A stretch of DNA of 64,000 nucleotides from Crotophaga sulcirostris (lineage: Eukaryota > Chordata > Aves > Cuculiformes > Crotophagidae), in contig VYZB01000135.1 in assembly GCA_013397455.1 (NCBI GenBank), positions 106,527 to 170,526 on the forward strand, in the 5' to 3' direction. This document shows, piece after piece, positions 51,527 through 63,100 of this stretch; positions within the stretch are counted from its first letter, which is position 1; each line of letters starts with the position of its first letter. Position numbers and translations under genes: made by a program. Below the pieces are notes generated by a model, which did not search any database, was not told the origin of the DNA, and saw nothing but the letters and a program-made list of their open reading frames with translations.

Positions 51527-51679
51527 GCTTGTTGATATTTCTTGATTGTACCAAGTGGAAAGCAGGGAGTTCTTAAAATGTGTGTTGCTGATCCCAAGGG
51601 ACCTGGATTACTTCTCTTTCAATTGTTTTTGTTCTGAGCTCCTCCCAGGACAAAGGAATGGAAGTGTCACACACAGAGC
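51527..51679 (+). repeat. Left arm of a ~155-bp inverted repeat
   Basis: From GCTTGTTGATATTTCTTGAT to GTGTCACACACAGAGC this arm matches the reverse complement of 52869-53026. There are roughly eight substitutions and three small indels (1-3 bases), so about 93% identity. The arms are separated by about 1.19 kb. The match ends sharply at both sides. The repeat unit resembles no family I recognise. RNA from either strand spanning both arms could fold into a long double-stranded stem. Confidence 0.95.
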
Positions 51680-52868
51680 ACAAGCTACAGCCTGGTGAAA
51701 GTGCTACAGGCAGTGTCATCCTGTGTTATGTGGTAGGGTTTGGGTCTTCAGTGAAGAGTTTTATTCCCATGCCTTGACTGAATATTTTATAAGTTAGTGG
51801 CTGTTTTTGCTCTTGTACCTCTGACATTTATTTCTGAGGACTGTTAGGTACCGGGTGTTTTTTTGTGAAAAGGAGTACTTAAGTGATCGTTTCCTGGTGT
51901 CCTATCTTTTAAAGCAAGAGCATTATGAGCACATAAATACTCATAAAGCTCAACATTTCTGATGCAGTCTTAACCCTTCCTTAATCAAAATGCTTACGCG
52001 GTAGCTTACAAGCTAATGAAAGCTTCCTGTAAGCATGTGATATTTGTGCTTTTTTTGGTTATTGTCCTATTTCTATCAGGTTATTTATATGACAGAAGCC
52101 TGCACAACTGCTTTTATTCAACCTTGAAATGGGAAGACTCAAGGGTATATTTATGATCATACCTCCTCACAGACAAAACTATTGAGTTCCTCATTTTTAG
52201 ACAGCAAAATACAGTAATAAGAGCTTTTTCTCCACAGTATCCAGATAGAGATTAGGCAGACAATTCTTGCTCCCAGCAATAACATTGTACAATTGTCTAA
52301 GTGCATTACTGCTTGTTTTATTTTTTTTTCTGCGGATCCCTGTGGACCACTCAACAAAGCCAAATATATTAGGCATGAAGATGATTATGAGTTCTTAATT
52401 CAAGAACACTAATTAGCCACCTTACAAAAAAATCATAGTGGAACTACGCTTGCAATTTCTCTGATTTTCCATTCATGTCAATGTCTTGTCTTTTACCAGC
52501 AAGAGGTGGTAATGAATTTGGGTTTTCATGAGAAGTAGTTCCAATTATTTGCTTAGATAGGCAACTGATAAGATACAAAGTCAACATTTTTAACCGAAAT
52601 AGAAATTACTATCAGAAACATTGCAAGGTACAATTCTTTTGAGAAGCCCTTCTCTCTAGATACTTTCCTGTCAGGTTTAATGAGGAAAGACATGGGTACT
52701 ACAACTGCTACATGACTTCCTTGAGATGCCACTTAGCAAGTGTGTTCATGGAGATGTACTGCCCTAGCAGCAGCCTACTCAGATTAAACAGTTACTTCTT
52801 TATTTTACTGTGGATTATGGAGAAGGTGCTCTCTCATGGCTCTTGGCAAACAACCAGATGGGTTGTTT
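51680..52868. other. Spacer between the inverted-repeat arms
   Basis: About 1.19 kb of unique-looking AT-rich DNA with frames of 68 codons or less and no transposase-like coding. Next to the right arm it contains the perfect dyad CAAACAACC (52847-52855) / GGTTGTTTG (52861-52869) with a 5-base loop. It ends exactly where the right arm begins. Confidence 0.7.
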
Positions 52869-53026
52869 GCTCTGTGTGTGACACTTCCATTCCTTTGTCT
52901 TGGGAGGAGCTCAGAGCAAAAACAGTTGAAAGGAGAAGTAATCCAGGTCCCTTGTGAATCAGCAACATACATTTTAAGAACTCCCTGCTTTCCACTTTGT
53001 AGAATCAAGAAATATCAACAACAAGC
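52869..53026 (-). repeat. Right arm of a ~155-bp inverted repeat
   Basis: This is the reverse-complement partner of 51527-51679. It is slightly longer because of a 3-base and two 1-base insertions relative to the left arm. Its outer edge reads ATCAACAACAAGC, where the left arm lacks one TTG unit. No matching target-site duplication is visible outside the two arms. The two frames of 81 and 98 codons over this arm (52712-52957 and 52836-53132) have no domain. Confidence 0.95.
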
Positions 53027-53640
53027 AGGATCAAAGTCACCACTTTCATTCCTCAGCTGGGCTGTGCACAGCGAGATGAGGGGAGTAGTCTGGCTCAGCC
53101 TCTTTCCTCCCATAACAGGTAGCTGTTGCTGAAGGACCATGGATTGTCAGAAAAAGGGTTTTTCCTCACAGGAAAGGCTGGTAGGAATGAAAGCAAGTGC
53201 TTCCTCGACTTTTTCCATGGGAAACTTTTACTTCTCACAGGTCAAAGCCTGAAAACTCTCATTTGAAAAAACCAGACGCACCTACAATCAGCTCTCCACT
53301 GTCTACTGCAAGGAAGCAGTGGACAACCCACATAAAGTCGAAACATTACCTGTAGCAAATTAAAACATGCAGGGGCAGCATTAAGGAGTAAAGAAAGGCC
53401 AGGTATCCCATTGCAGTGATTCCTAAAATTTCCTTGGTTGGGACCAAAGCAAGCAGCTGAGGCCCTGCAATGGAGAGGTGCTCAGACACAACCATAACAC
53501 TTGCAGAGCCAAGTTGCCTCACACAGACCTAGTTTAAATGCCTTTGTTCTCCAGGCACATTTAATCCAAATGTAGCCATTTTTTGATTTTTTGATTATTT
53601 ACGGTAGGACTCATCTCTGTTTTGGAAAGGCTGCAAGGGT
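53027..53640. other. Nothing recognisable
   Basis: Mixed-composition DNA without a credible frame, repeat or RNA gene. Confidence 0.55.
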
Positions 53641-53659
53641 GCATCATGGGAATTATAGT
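53641..53659 (-). promoter_or_regulatory. ZNF143/THAP11-type binding motif
   Basis: The minus strand reads ACTATAATTCCCATGATGC, one substitution from ACTACAATTCCCATGATGC, a common form of the ZNF143 (Staf)/THAP11 site. Unlike the site at 7044 it is not in a CpG-rich setting, so it might mark a distal loop anchor or be the relic of an old repeat that carried this motif. Confidence 0.55.
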
Positions 53660-56600
53660 TCAGGTGTTCCCATATTGCTGTTTCTATCTGTAGAACAGGC
53701 TCTACATCCCAACATGCAACATGACCAGAGAATCCCATGGCAGCCATTATTATGTAGGTCAAGAAGAAAAATATATTTCTCCACCCCTGCAAAGCATGTT
53801 CTATCGAGTACATTGTCCAGAGCTAAAAATGAACTCTAAACTCAATCTTCTGCAGGAAAACAGTGGATGGTGTATTTATTTTTAGTTTTTAACCAATTGG
53901 AGTGAGAAGAGCATTTTGCCCTTGAAGAACCTGTTTTCTGGGGCAAGCTTACCAGCAAGTAGCAATGATTAAACATTTGCTGTGTAATTAGTAAGTACTC
54001 AGATGCAATAAAATATATGTGAAATGTTCCCATAGTCTAACAGGGACTTATGTAAAACAGAAGGAAAATCGTGCAGAGGTTTTTATATGACTCCATCCAT
54101 GGCTCTCACAATAACAACCACTGTTGTTCTCTAGAGCCTACCCCCAACTTTGCAGCCATTTTTGAATGTTAACCTTGAACCTTTAATCATTTCACAATGT
54201 GCTTCAGTCCTTCCCAGTTGAAGGCTGAAAGATGAAGACTCACTGACCCTTTTTGGATGCAGTTACATTTAGATCTTTGCCTAATAACTTGACTCTTGGC
54301 TTATAGGTCACCTGTCCACTTTCAGACATGGTGGTTTCTCCTAGGTCATCTGTCCATAAATCTAGATGAAACTATAAATCAATAGAACTTTTTATCCTAG
54401 ATTTGGGCATGTAACTGTGCTAACAGTTTCCTTTTGTCTCAGATCCCCCCTCCCACTTCAACAAGAGTTTTGTCCCTGTAGAAGCAGTAGGCATAAATGA
54501 GATCTTGCATTTTCTCTTTGTTTATTCTATAATATGTGAGATTACTTGCTAGGAGATAAGTATTTGGAGACAAATACAGCGTTTAATGTTAGGTTCAGAT
54601 ATTTTCGTCACATAGACAAACAGATGCAATCAAACTTAACACTTACTAAATATGTATCTTGCCTTGAATAGCTATTAAAGTCTAAAATTAAATTAAATAC
54701 TGCAGATATAAAATAAAAGTGGAATCTGGAAGCTGTATTTTTTTCATCTCATACAGTAGTGAAACAGTTAAGGATTTTTTTCTGAAGAACTTAAGAGGCA
54801 CAATGGAGAAGCACAGAAGCATAAATCTGAAGGTTAAATTTGTATTGGCTTTGCTCCTCCTTCCCATAGGAGCACAGATGGTGAAAACCTTAAAGCTACC
54901 CCTACTATTATCATGGAATAAATGAATTACCAGGTTTCTCCCTCACAATGCTAACTAGGGAAGGCGCCTTCCTACTCACATCATGATCAAGATCATTTAA
55001 ATGAAGAAATGCTGCTTGTTTGAGCTGAAAAAAAAAAAAGAAAAAAGAAAAAAGAGGGAAAAAAACCCCAAGAGATCTGTAAAAGACCTGGATCACCCTT
55101 TGGACTTGGAGCAATCGCTTCCACACAGTTGCCTAAAGCTGCAAAGCTAGCCAAGCCCACTGGATTTCTCAAATGATGCAAAGTGTTCTCTCCTCAGCTT
55201 CTGCTTCAAAGACCTGCTGTTTGTTTGTTGTGGTGGCTGCAAGAGATGCTGGTACCTTAGAAGGGGCATTCCTGGAGGGAAGGCAGAGAAAAAAAGAAAT
55301 CAGCCTTGCATGTAGCTTCCTAGGAAGAGAGCAAGGCAATGTGAGGGATATTGAAAACAAGGCAATGCAAAGCACTAAGAAATGTACTGGAGTAAAATAT
55401 TCTCTCTGATACTATGATGAAAATTATCCATTCAAAATGATGAACACCGCTCTGCCTGTGCTTCTTCAAGCCTTCAGCACATCTTAAGACCACTTTAACA
55501 TTAAGACTCTCACAGGCTTCAGGAAAGCATCTCTCTTCACAGAGAACATAAACAATTAAAGTAGATGAAACTGGGGTTTCAGCTGCTGTTCTCATGTTAG
55601 AACATGGATGAAACACAATCAGGATTTAAGTCTGTGCATCAGTATTTTTGCTCATATTCAGTGAGAAAAAGGAGAAGACTATAAAAACCCAGTGACATGG
55701 TTCTTAACTAAATAACAATAACAGTTGAACCCCAAAGGTAAAATGAGTACTAGTTCTTGTGTGCATTACCTACAGTTACTTAGTGGTTCTATCATCTGTT
55801 CTCAACCCTCTATTACATTAAATTTTTTTCTAAAAAGAAGATGGAGTTTCACTGTTGTTTTTTTTTTCTCTGGATGTGCAGGAGTTGTATTTTCAAGCTG
55901 TTTTCCATCACAAAAAAGAGAAAAAAAAAAGGAAAAAAAACCCTAACAAAACTACATGACCAGTCAGCTAACCCCAGCTGAAATTCTCAGTAATCACCTT
56001 CTTCTAAGAGCTGCAGCCTCACGAGCAACTTCTAGAATCCCAGCTAAGCAGCAGAAAGTGGCAGCCAGAAAAACATGCATATACATTTTCTTCTGTATGT
56101 TTTATGAAGACGACTGTTCTCAGTGAATATCAAGCTTCATATTAACAGCGACAAAGAGTAACAGTTCACTTCTCTTCAACTGCTATTACTGTGCACGCCT
56201 GCAGAATATTGCAAACATGTGGGTAGGGTTCTACTCTGTTTTCTGGGTAGAGCTATGCCCTGATGTGTCCTAATGTATGAAATTAATTGGGCTGTGTTAT
56301 GCAAGAATTAATAGCTTGAGGTGTCAATGAGATAGGTAGGAGCTTGAAGAAATGCAATTTTATTTTAAAGGGGGGGTAATCTAAAAAAAGATTTGTTTTC
56401 CTTCAGTCAATTCATATATAGGTCCCTTTCCCCTTTAATTGTCATGGTATATAATTTGGAAAATATTAGTCATTCTTCTTTCAGAAATACAAGTAGGGAA
56501 ATTACATGGGTACTGAAGCATTCAGATGTAAGTGATATCATTAAAAAATAGCAGAAATACAGTAAAGAGAAAATTAACAGTTAGTTGTTCCCTTCAAAAA

Positions 56601-58148
56601 AGTTAAGCAAAATTATGAAATGCTTCCTCTGAGTTATGAATTTAGTCACTTGTGCTGCATTATTTGTACAGATGAAAGCAAGTTATTGCATGATTGAATA
56701 ATACAATTAGATTTTTATTGTTGAGATTTACCGAGCCATTTTACAGACATGGACTGCTGTGCAGCAATTGTCCCCACCAAAGACGATAAAAAACCATGAG
56801 GTCTGAAGGGAGATCATCCAGTAATGACCAACACAAGTGAACTGATGAAGGGAAGCTAAGTATGTGTAGTACAAAAGAGAATGCTTTTTGCATCAAACCC
56901 TCAGGTAGGAGGTGTATTTTTCAGCACTAGTGTTTTTTCCTTTGGGTGCTTAGTATGGCTGGCGTGAGCTTTTGGCCAAGGCCTTTAAGGCCACCTGTTT
57001 ACGCATGCCAACCGCCTGCTTTATTCAACACTGAGGTTTCCCTGGCTTGTGGAAACCATATGTCACTCTGTTCCTTTTGAAGTTCCAGGTACTAAAAAAG
57101 GAGCTTCTAGTGGAGACAGCAAGAAACCTACTTTTTCCAATTTTTCTGTCCTCAGATAAGTGCTTTTAATAATATTGGACTGCAAGGACTCCCTGCGAAA
57201 AGCAGGATGGGTATAGAAATAGTCTCAAAAGTAGTGGCTTTTTTGGTTGTACTTCTTGTTCACACGCCTTTTTTTTTGCGCAGCTGAATTGGTAGGAAGC
57301 TCACAGCAATCCCCCCTGTATGTCCTGCAGCCCCTAAAGCTAGAAAAGCAGTGAGGACAGCAGCTCTCCCCTCCCATTTAGCTCCTCAGAAGCACAATTG
57401 CTACTACAGCTCTGAGAAGCATGACCTGCTGGCTGGTAAACTGCAGCTGCTACACTAACATATATCGAGCACCACATCACTTAGTAGCTTTATTACCCAG
57501 AGGGAGAGGAAAAATCCTTGCTGGAGAGAGGGCAAAAAATAGCTAAAGGGAGACAGTAGGAGCTTGGGGATTACCATTTAACCCTGTGGGATAAAAACTC
57601 TTAATGGATAAAGAATAATATTGCATCTCTACCAACAATAGAATTTCAGCAATGGAGCCAAAATAGTGATGGGAGAGCAGCAGTGCAGTGGGAACAGGGG
57701 AGGGCTAACACATGAGGGCAGTAAAAAGGAGGAAAAAACAGCTCATCCTGGTAGACTTCCCATGGATAGACAGGACAGTTTCCTGGTTTCCCACCTCCAC
57801 ATCTCACTCTGAACCTTGCTGTAAAGGAACATACAGGCAAAGAGCAGCAACAAATGGCTGGGCACACAATTTCTATGGACAGCAGGTAAACACCAAGCAC
57901 CTCACACAGAATGAAATAGAGCATGGAAGAAGGAAGGATCCTTGCCCACGAAAACAAAGACAACCTGAAGTATGCTTACGTGAGCAGAAATTATTCAGCT
58001 GTCTACACCAGCACAGGGGAAGGCATGAACCTTTTTGAATGGGAAGAGCATGGTAAGGTATCAGGTAATGGGTACAGCAGCAGCAGTGCAGTGGGTGATT
58101 AGGTCTGGAGTGGAACTGTATTGCAAATTATGCACACGGTAGACATTT
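53660..58148. other. No recognisable gene
   Basis: Frames of up to 108 codons (57712-58038) and 105 codons (57646-57963 minus) overlap on opposite strands and have no domain. A/G-rich tracts lie at 55028-55066 and 55917-55940. The stretch 56930-57070 has a complex, enhancer-like texture (TTGGCCAAGGCCTTTAAGGC) but nothing firm. Confidence 0.55.
55028..55066 (+). repeat. A-rich low-complexity tract
   Basis: An A-run of about 12 bases continues as imperfect AAAAAAG units to about 55066. No retroposon body is visible upstream. Confidence 0.85.
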
Positions 58149-58888
58149 CACAGAATCAGAATATCCTGAGTTGGAAGGGATGCATGAGGATCATTGAATT
58201 CAACTCTTGACTTCACACAGGGCAAAAGTTAAACCATTAAACCATTTATATGTTGTCCAAACAATTCCTGGACCCTTACAGCCTAGACCGCTTCCCTGGG
58301 AGCTTGTTCCAGTGCTTCACCACCCTCTCAGTGAAGAATTTTTTCCTAATATCCAATCTGAAATTTCTCCAATACAGCCTTAAACCAGTCCCTCACAGCC
58401 TGTCACCAGACACTGGATAGAAGAGAGGAAGTTCCCCCATAAGGAAGTTGTAGACAGCAGTGGGGTCACCCCTCAGTCTCCTTTAAGTTGAACAAACCCG
58501 GTATCCTCAGTTGCTCTGGTAAGTCATGTCCTCTAGTCCTTTCACCATCTTTGTTGCCCTCCTTTGGACACATTCTAATATTTTTACAACATGCTTATAT
58601 TAGGCAGCCCAAGATGGCATGCAGTACCCAAAGTGAGGCCATTACAATGCTGGAACAATCACTTCTTTCAACTAGCTAGCTATACTGTGCTTAGTGCACT
58701 CCAGGAGACGTCTGGCCCTCTTGGTCACCCGAGAACCTCCTACTGAGCTTACTATCAACCACACCCCTAGATCCTCTTCTGCAGGGCTGCACTCCAGCCT
58801 CTTGTCCCCCAGTCTATACATGCATCCAGGATCATACTGTCCCAGATGCAGAATCCAACATTTGTTCTTGTTAAAATTCATACTGTTG
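58149..58888 (-). mobile_element. CR1 LINE 3' fragment with RT C-terminus
   Basis: A 5'-truncated CR1 inserted in minus orientation. Its 3' end is at 58149, marked by CACAGAATCAGAAT (the canonical avian octamer CACAGAAT) and TTGGAAGGGA. Recognisable CR1 blocks follow in reverse: CCACCCTCTCAGTGAAGAAT near 58320, TTTTTCCTAATATCCAATCT near 58339, GTCACCCCTCAGTCTCCTTT near 58465, CACCATCTTTGTTGCCCTCC near 58543 and AGTGAGGCCATTACAATGC near 58632. The coding end of ORF2 survives in degraded form at 58672-58881. The element is about 740 bases long and cannot move by itself. Confidence 0.93.
58672..58881 (-). pseudogene. CR1 reverse transcriptase C-terminal remnant
   Basis: The 69-codon minus-strand frame begins MNFNKNKCWILHLGQ and continues with YRLGDKRLE, AEEDLGVWL and TKHSIAS. 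These align in order with the conserved CR1 ORF2 segment after the catalytic domain (FNK.KC..LHLG, YRLG..LE, AE.DLGV, KHSIASRS). It stops at a TAG exactly where the family has Arg after KHSIAS, consistent with CGG to TAG-type decay. The catalytic YADD region is absent because the copy is 5'-truncated. The product would have no activity. Confidence 0.88.
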
Positions 58889-60001
58889 CATTTCTCCGTC
58901 TTAGAACAATGCCATCACCCATTCATGGAAGATGTATGAATAGCCCTTCTCCCATCAGCCACACCTGCAAGTGACGGTCTATGATGACTAAGTTTCATTT
59001 CAAGCTTAATTCTGGACTCATTATTCAGATTTTTCAATAACAAACATCGTTACTCTACAGGAACTGATGACATCTTTTTCTCTGAATAGTCAAAAATTAA
59101 ATTCCCTCTGACCATGACTAATCAGCATGTGAACCGCTGCATGCTGTCTTTCATTTTCATAGTCCTGAGAATGAGCTTGCATGGGAGAGGACTTTTAAGC
59201 CAATTCAATCAGACAATCAAAGGGGGAGGGCAAAGAACAGGTTCCACCTGAGGGCCACTGTACTTTGTAGGGAAGCACTCCATTATGTTGAGCTTGGGGA
59301 AGAGAAGGTTATTCCCCAAAATAGAGAGAATCTATCTTGAGCAAGACAAAGTATATTGAGGGTGATAAATGTTTCATTCGTTTTCTCTTGAATATTAAAA
59401 ATAAAAATGTAATAACCAGAACAATGGCTTGTGGACAAAATTCCAGCTAAATACATTCAGAACAGCTGTATTCTGAAACAATCTGACCAGAAGAGGTTGC
59501 ATAAAAAATAAAAGGTTTGCATTACGGTTGGTCAAGTAACAGGACAAAGAAGTATTCAAAACCTAGCAAATTACATGGAATACATGGAATTATTTTTCCC
59601 TGAATATAATTTCCTAAAAGGCTGACAGGATTCAGCCCTGTAACATTCACTCAAGATTATATTTGTCAAACACTATTTCTCCGGTTCTTTGTTTCATTAT
59701 GATGTCTTGTTCTGTCTGATTTTACAGTTTCTGTTTAATTATCTTTCTGTAATAAAAGCCCAAAAAATGCATTCAATGCCAAAAAAGCATCAAATAATAC
59801 TGACATATTATCTGTGTTTCATGCAGGTGTTCCTCACCTGCCTCTACTACCAGGCTTCTGCCACTGTGGGTCCCTAACTGACACCATTTACCCTTCAGCA
59901 TCCACTCGAGTACACTCTGGCAACCATGGATTTAATGACAGCTATTATATAAGAAATTGTTTTAATTAGTCATTTATCTAAAAGAGGGGAAGATATGATC
60001 T
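58889..60001. other. No recognisable gene
   Basis: AT-rich DNA with frames of 62 codons or less. The CR1 similarity breaks off after TACTGTTG at 58888, marking the 5' truncation point. A small TACATGGAA duplication lies at 59573-59590. Confidence 0.6.
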
Positions 60002-60160
60002 AATAGCATGAACACTAAACTGGGGATGCTGATTTCTCAACCAAACACTAATATCAAATTCATCTCTAGTCTCCAGCCGGTTATTTCAGCGCTTTGCTTC
60101 AAGTTTCCCATTTGTAAAGCAGAAATGATATTTCTTTACCTCATGGAGGTGTTGTGAACT
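60002..60160 (+). repeat. MIR-like SINE relic, longest in the window
   Basis: The order AATAGCATGAACACTAAACT, then AGCGCTTTGCTTCAAGTTTC, CCATTTGTAAAGCAGAAATG, ATATTTCTTTACCTCATGGA and GGTGTTGTGAACT matches MIR from the AAAGAGCATGGGCTTTGGAGT part through CCTCAGTTTCCTCATCTGTAAAATGGGGATAATA to CCTACCTCATAGGGTTGTTGTGAGG. The collinear series of diverged blocks supports an ancient MIR-type SINE in plus orientation. Confidence 0.65.
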
Positions 60161-63100
60161 GCATTCCCACTTCACTTCACCATGCTCACTCATCCCTCCA
60201 GATTGATAGCTACAGTTTTTAAAAGATAATACTCTTATTTAAGGAGGAAAGGGATTTCAGATTACTGGAAGTGATGGTGCTCTGAGTTTGAAAGCACGCT
60301 CTCCTTTTAGCTCCTGGTAGTGCTGATTTGCCCTTGTCAGCTTGTAGGCTTTACTTACAACAAAAAAGGGGATGCAGAAACCATGACAAATTATTTCCCT
60401 GATAGATCTTTGGGCAAATTGTGAACTTGGTTGGTGAATTTCACACCCAACAGTATCCTGAGCACACTAAAGGGAGAGAATGTCCATATTCCTTCTGATT
60501 GCTGATCACCAGTGAGCATCTAAGAAGCCAGGGAAAGTTGCTGGAGGTTTGAACAACCACAGCAGAAGGTTCAGTGTGAGCACTCATATGCTGAGAGACC
60601 TCCCAAGTGGGAAAGGTTGTGCTTAAATGCTTCAATTTGCCATTGCCTTAATGAATGAAAGCCTCTCTGTTTTTCAGGCTACGGTACTGAATGTCTCAAA
60701 AGAAATTTTTAATCCTTCTATTCTACTTTTACTCCCTGGCCATAGTCTCTCTCACCTGAAGTGATGTGAGAGAAATGATGTGAGGTCCAAAGGGGAGGAC
60801 TCTGTCCTCATACACATTGGGCTGCAGAATTCATTGCATAAAGGAGAATTGAGCTTCCAGCTTCTCTCCCCCCACATGAAGTTGTTTCACCTCCACCCCA
60901 AAGCCCTGCTCCAATAAATCATTGGTAGATATTTGTCATTAGGGATTTATTACTAGGATTCCTCTTTGATATATACATTGAAGAATCACTTTGCCCCCTC
61001 CTCCTACAATCAATTTGATATACAGTTTTTGTTGAGCAGGCTGCAAGCCTCGTTGGCCTGGTGCATGAGATGTAAGGTTGCTGCAGTTATTCAGCTGTTG
61101 ATTAAGCATGTCACTTTACTGATTTTTCCTCCCCCTTCTCCCTAAGCTGGATCTCAGAGAAGGTACACCTAAAAGTGCTTAATAATGGTCATCCATATAT
61201 TGGATTTTTTTTCTGCCTGGTATCAAATGCATTTACCTCCTTTTCATCTCAGTCAATAGATCCTGATCTTAGTCTCCAGAGGAATTTGGGTATGCTAATT
61301 ATAATCAGTTTCCTCATGATGGAGACCTTGTTATGACATGCTGGACAGCTGGCTTCCAAAGAGAAGAGTGAAATTGTGCACAGCCAGACAAAGGGTTCAC
61401 CTTTGAAAACACATGGTGTAGATTTTCTGCCAGATGAAGGGTAGCCCTAGCTAGAGATGTTTGCCCGGAAAAAATCAGCCCTGTATGGCTGTCAGCAGGG
61501 AGACCCTCTTCCACATACTTCCCTGCTACAGGCCTCAAAAACTGACCTGGAGAAATGCAGAGCTACTGCAGCTGCTAAGATGTTACTTGCAAATAGCAGC
61601 TGAGTTAGGAAGAAGTGAAGCCCTACTAAAGTACTCCTACCCTCTGCAGCTCAGGTGCAGTCCCATGAGGTTCTTAGCCATGGGGCAAAGGAGCATGAGA
61701 TGTTAGCCAGAGGCAGATGGGGCATAGAGGAGAATGGGATGTGTTGCAGGTGGATACCTGCAGGATACTGCCAATACTGGTGGGCTCAGGGTACATCTAC
61801 TTGGCTGCGTGACACTGGGCCAGATGCACTCAGCTGGCTTCAATACAGGTAAAACTCCTTAGCATCTGCTTGCAAAAGCCACGTAGGCATGCTCTAACAT
61901 CTCCCACAGATGTCCATGCACCTGTGACATGTCTACGCAGCATAATTCAGGGCTACGAGGACACCTGGGGTAGCTCTGGAAAAACCTGCCTGCTCATTGG
62001 AAGGGCTTGGTTGAGACCTACACTAACACCACTGTATTACCTCTGACACCTGCATAAAATCATTTAAATCTCACCTGGCATTGCACGGTCTGGCATTCTG
62101 TTTTGCAAAGACATGCCTTAGTGTATTCTTAAAAAATAGAAGGGACATCTAGCCCCTCATGGCAACAGTCAGCTCCTTCAGTCCATAGAAACTTCATTTC
62201 CCACCCAAATAATAACAACTTGATATTTCCATAGGAAATGATGTGGAGGTGCTAAAAAAAAGCTTTCTGCATTATAAAACCCTGAGTATACCACTGCTAA
62301 CACCCACTGTTGAAAGGGCCCCATGAAAAAACGTAACACCCAAACTTATTATTAAAGTTTATGTCATACTGTATACACAGGAAGGGTAACCTTAATACTG
62401 ACATTTCACAACCTTTTTATGCTGTACTTTGTAACCTTCATGTCATTCTTTTAAATGCAATTGTTTGTAATGCCATGAAAAAATGGCAATATCTTACTTG
62501 ACATGAGAAGTACCCTTTAAGCTCAGAAACACCTGTTTTCTTTCCTGAAATTACTGTTTCTAGGAACTGGCAATGACAGACAAGTAGTAAACAGAGATTT
62601 TTAGGATTCCTGTGATTAGTGCCAAACCAATGAACCCAGGTGTCTTGCAGCTCTTGCCTCTCTCCCAAGGTATGAGCCTATCTGGGTGGCACATGCAAGG
62701 GCTATGTGGAGAGCCTGAGGCAAGCAGAGGACACCAGTCAGGCACCACAGGGAAAATGGGGAAGGAGATGCCCATGATGACAGGCACCCACTCTTGCCCT
62801 GCAGTACTTCACTGAGAGGTTAAGGTGCCATTACCTGCTGCAGGGTATGAGGAAACACATGGATACACTCTTAATTTGCTGCAGTTGGGCTGTGGCACAT
62901 AGCCTTGGGCAGAGCAATGGTACCCACCCGGAGCCATGCAATGGCACAAATGCTGCTGCTGAGCTCTGGAGCTGGCTTGTACCCCGATGCAGAGGTGTAA
63001 AACAAGGGCTGTGTGAGAAGTGTTTCAGGGATGGGCTTGATCAAGCCAAGGCACCTTGCTGCCAACAACGCTGCAGCCACTCCCTAGTGAAGAGTGAAGC

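Noticed and set aside
51527..53026. A complete DNA transposon with terminal inverted repeats
   Set aside because: The arms would serve as long terminal inverted repeats, but no target-site duplication is visible outside them and the spacer encodes no transposase-like protein. Kept as an inverted repeat of unknown origin.
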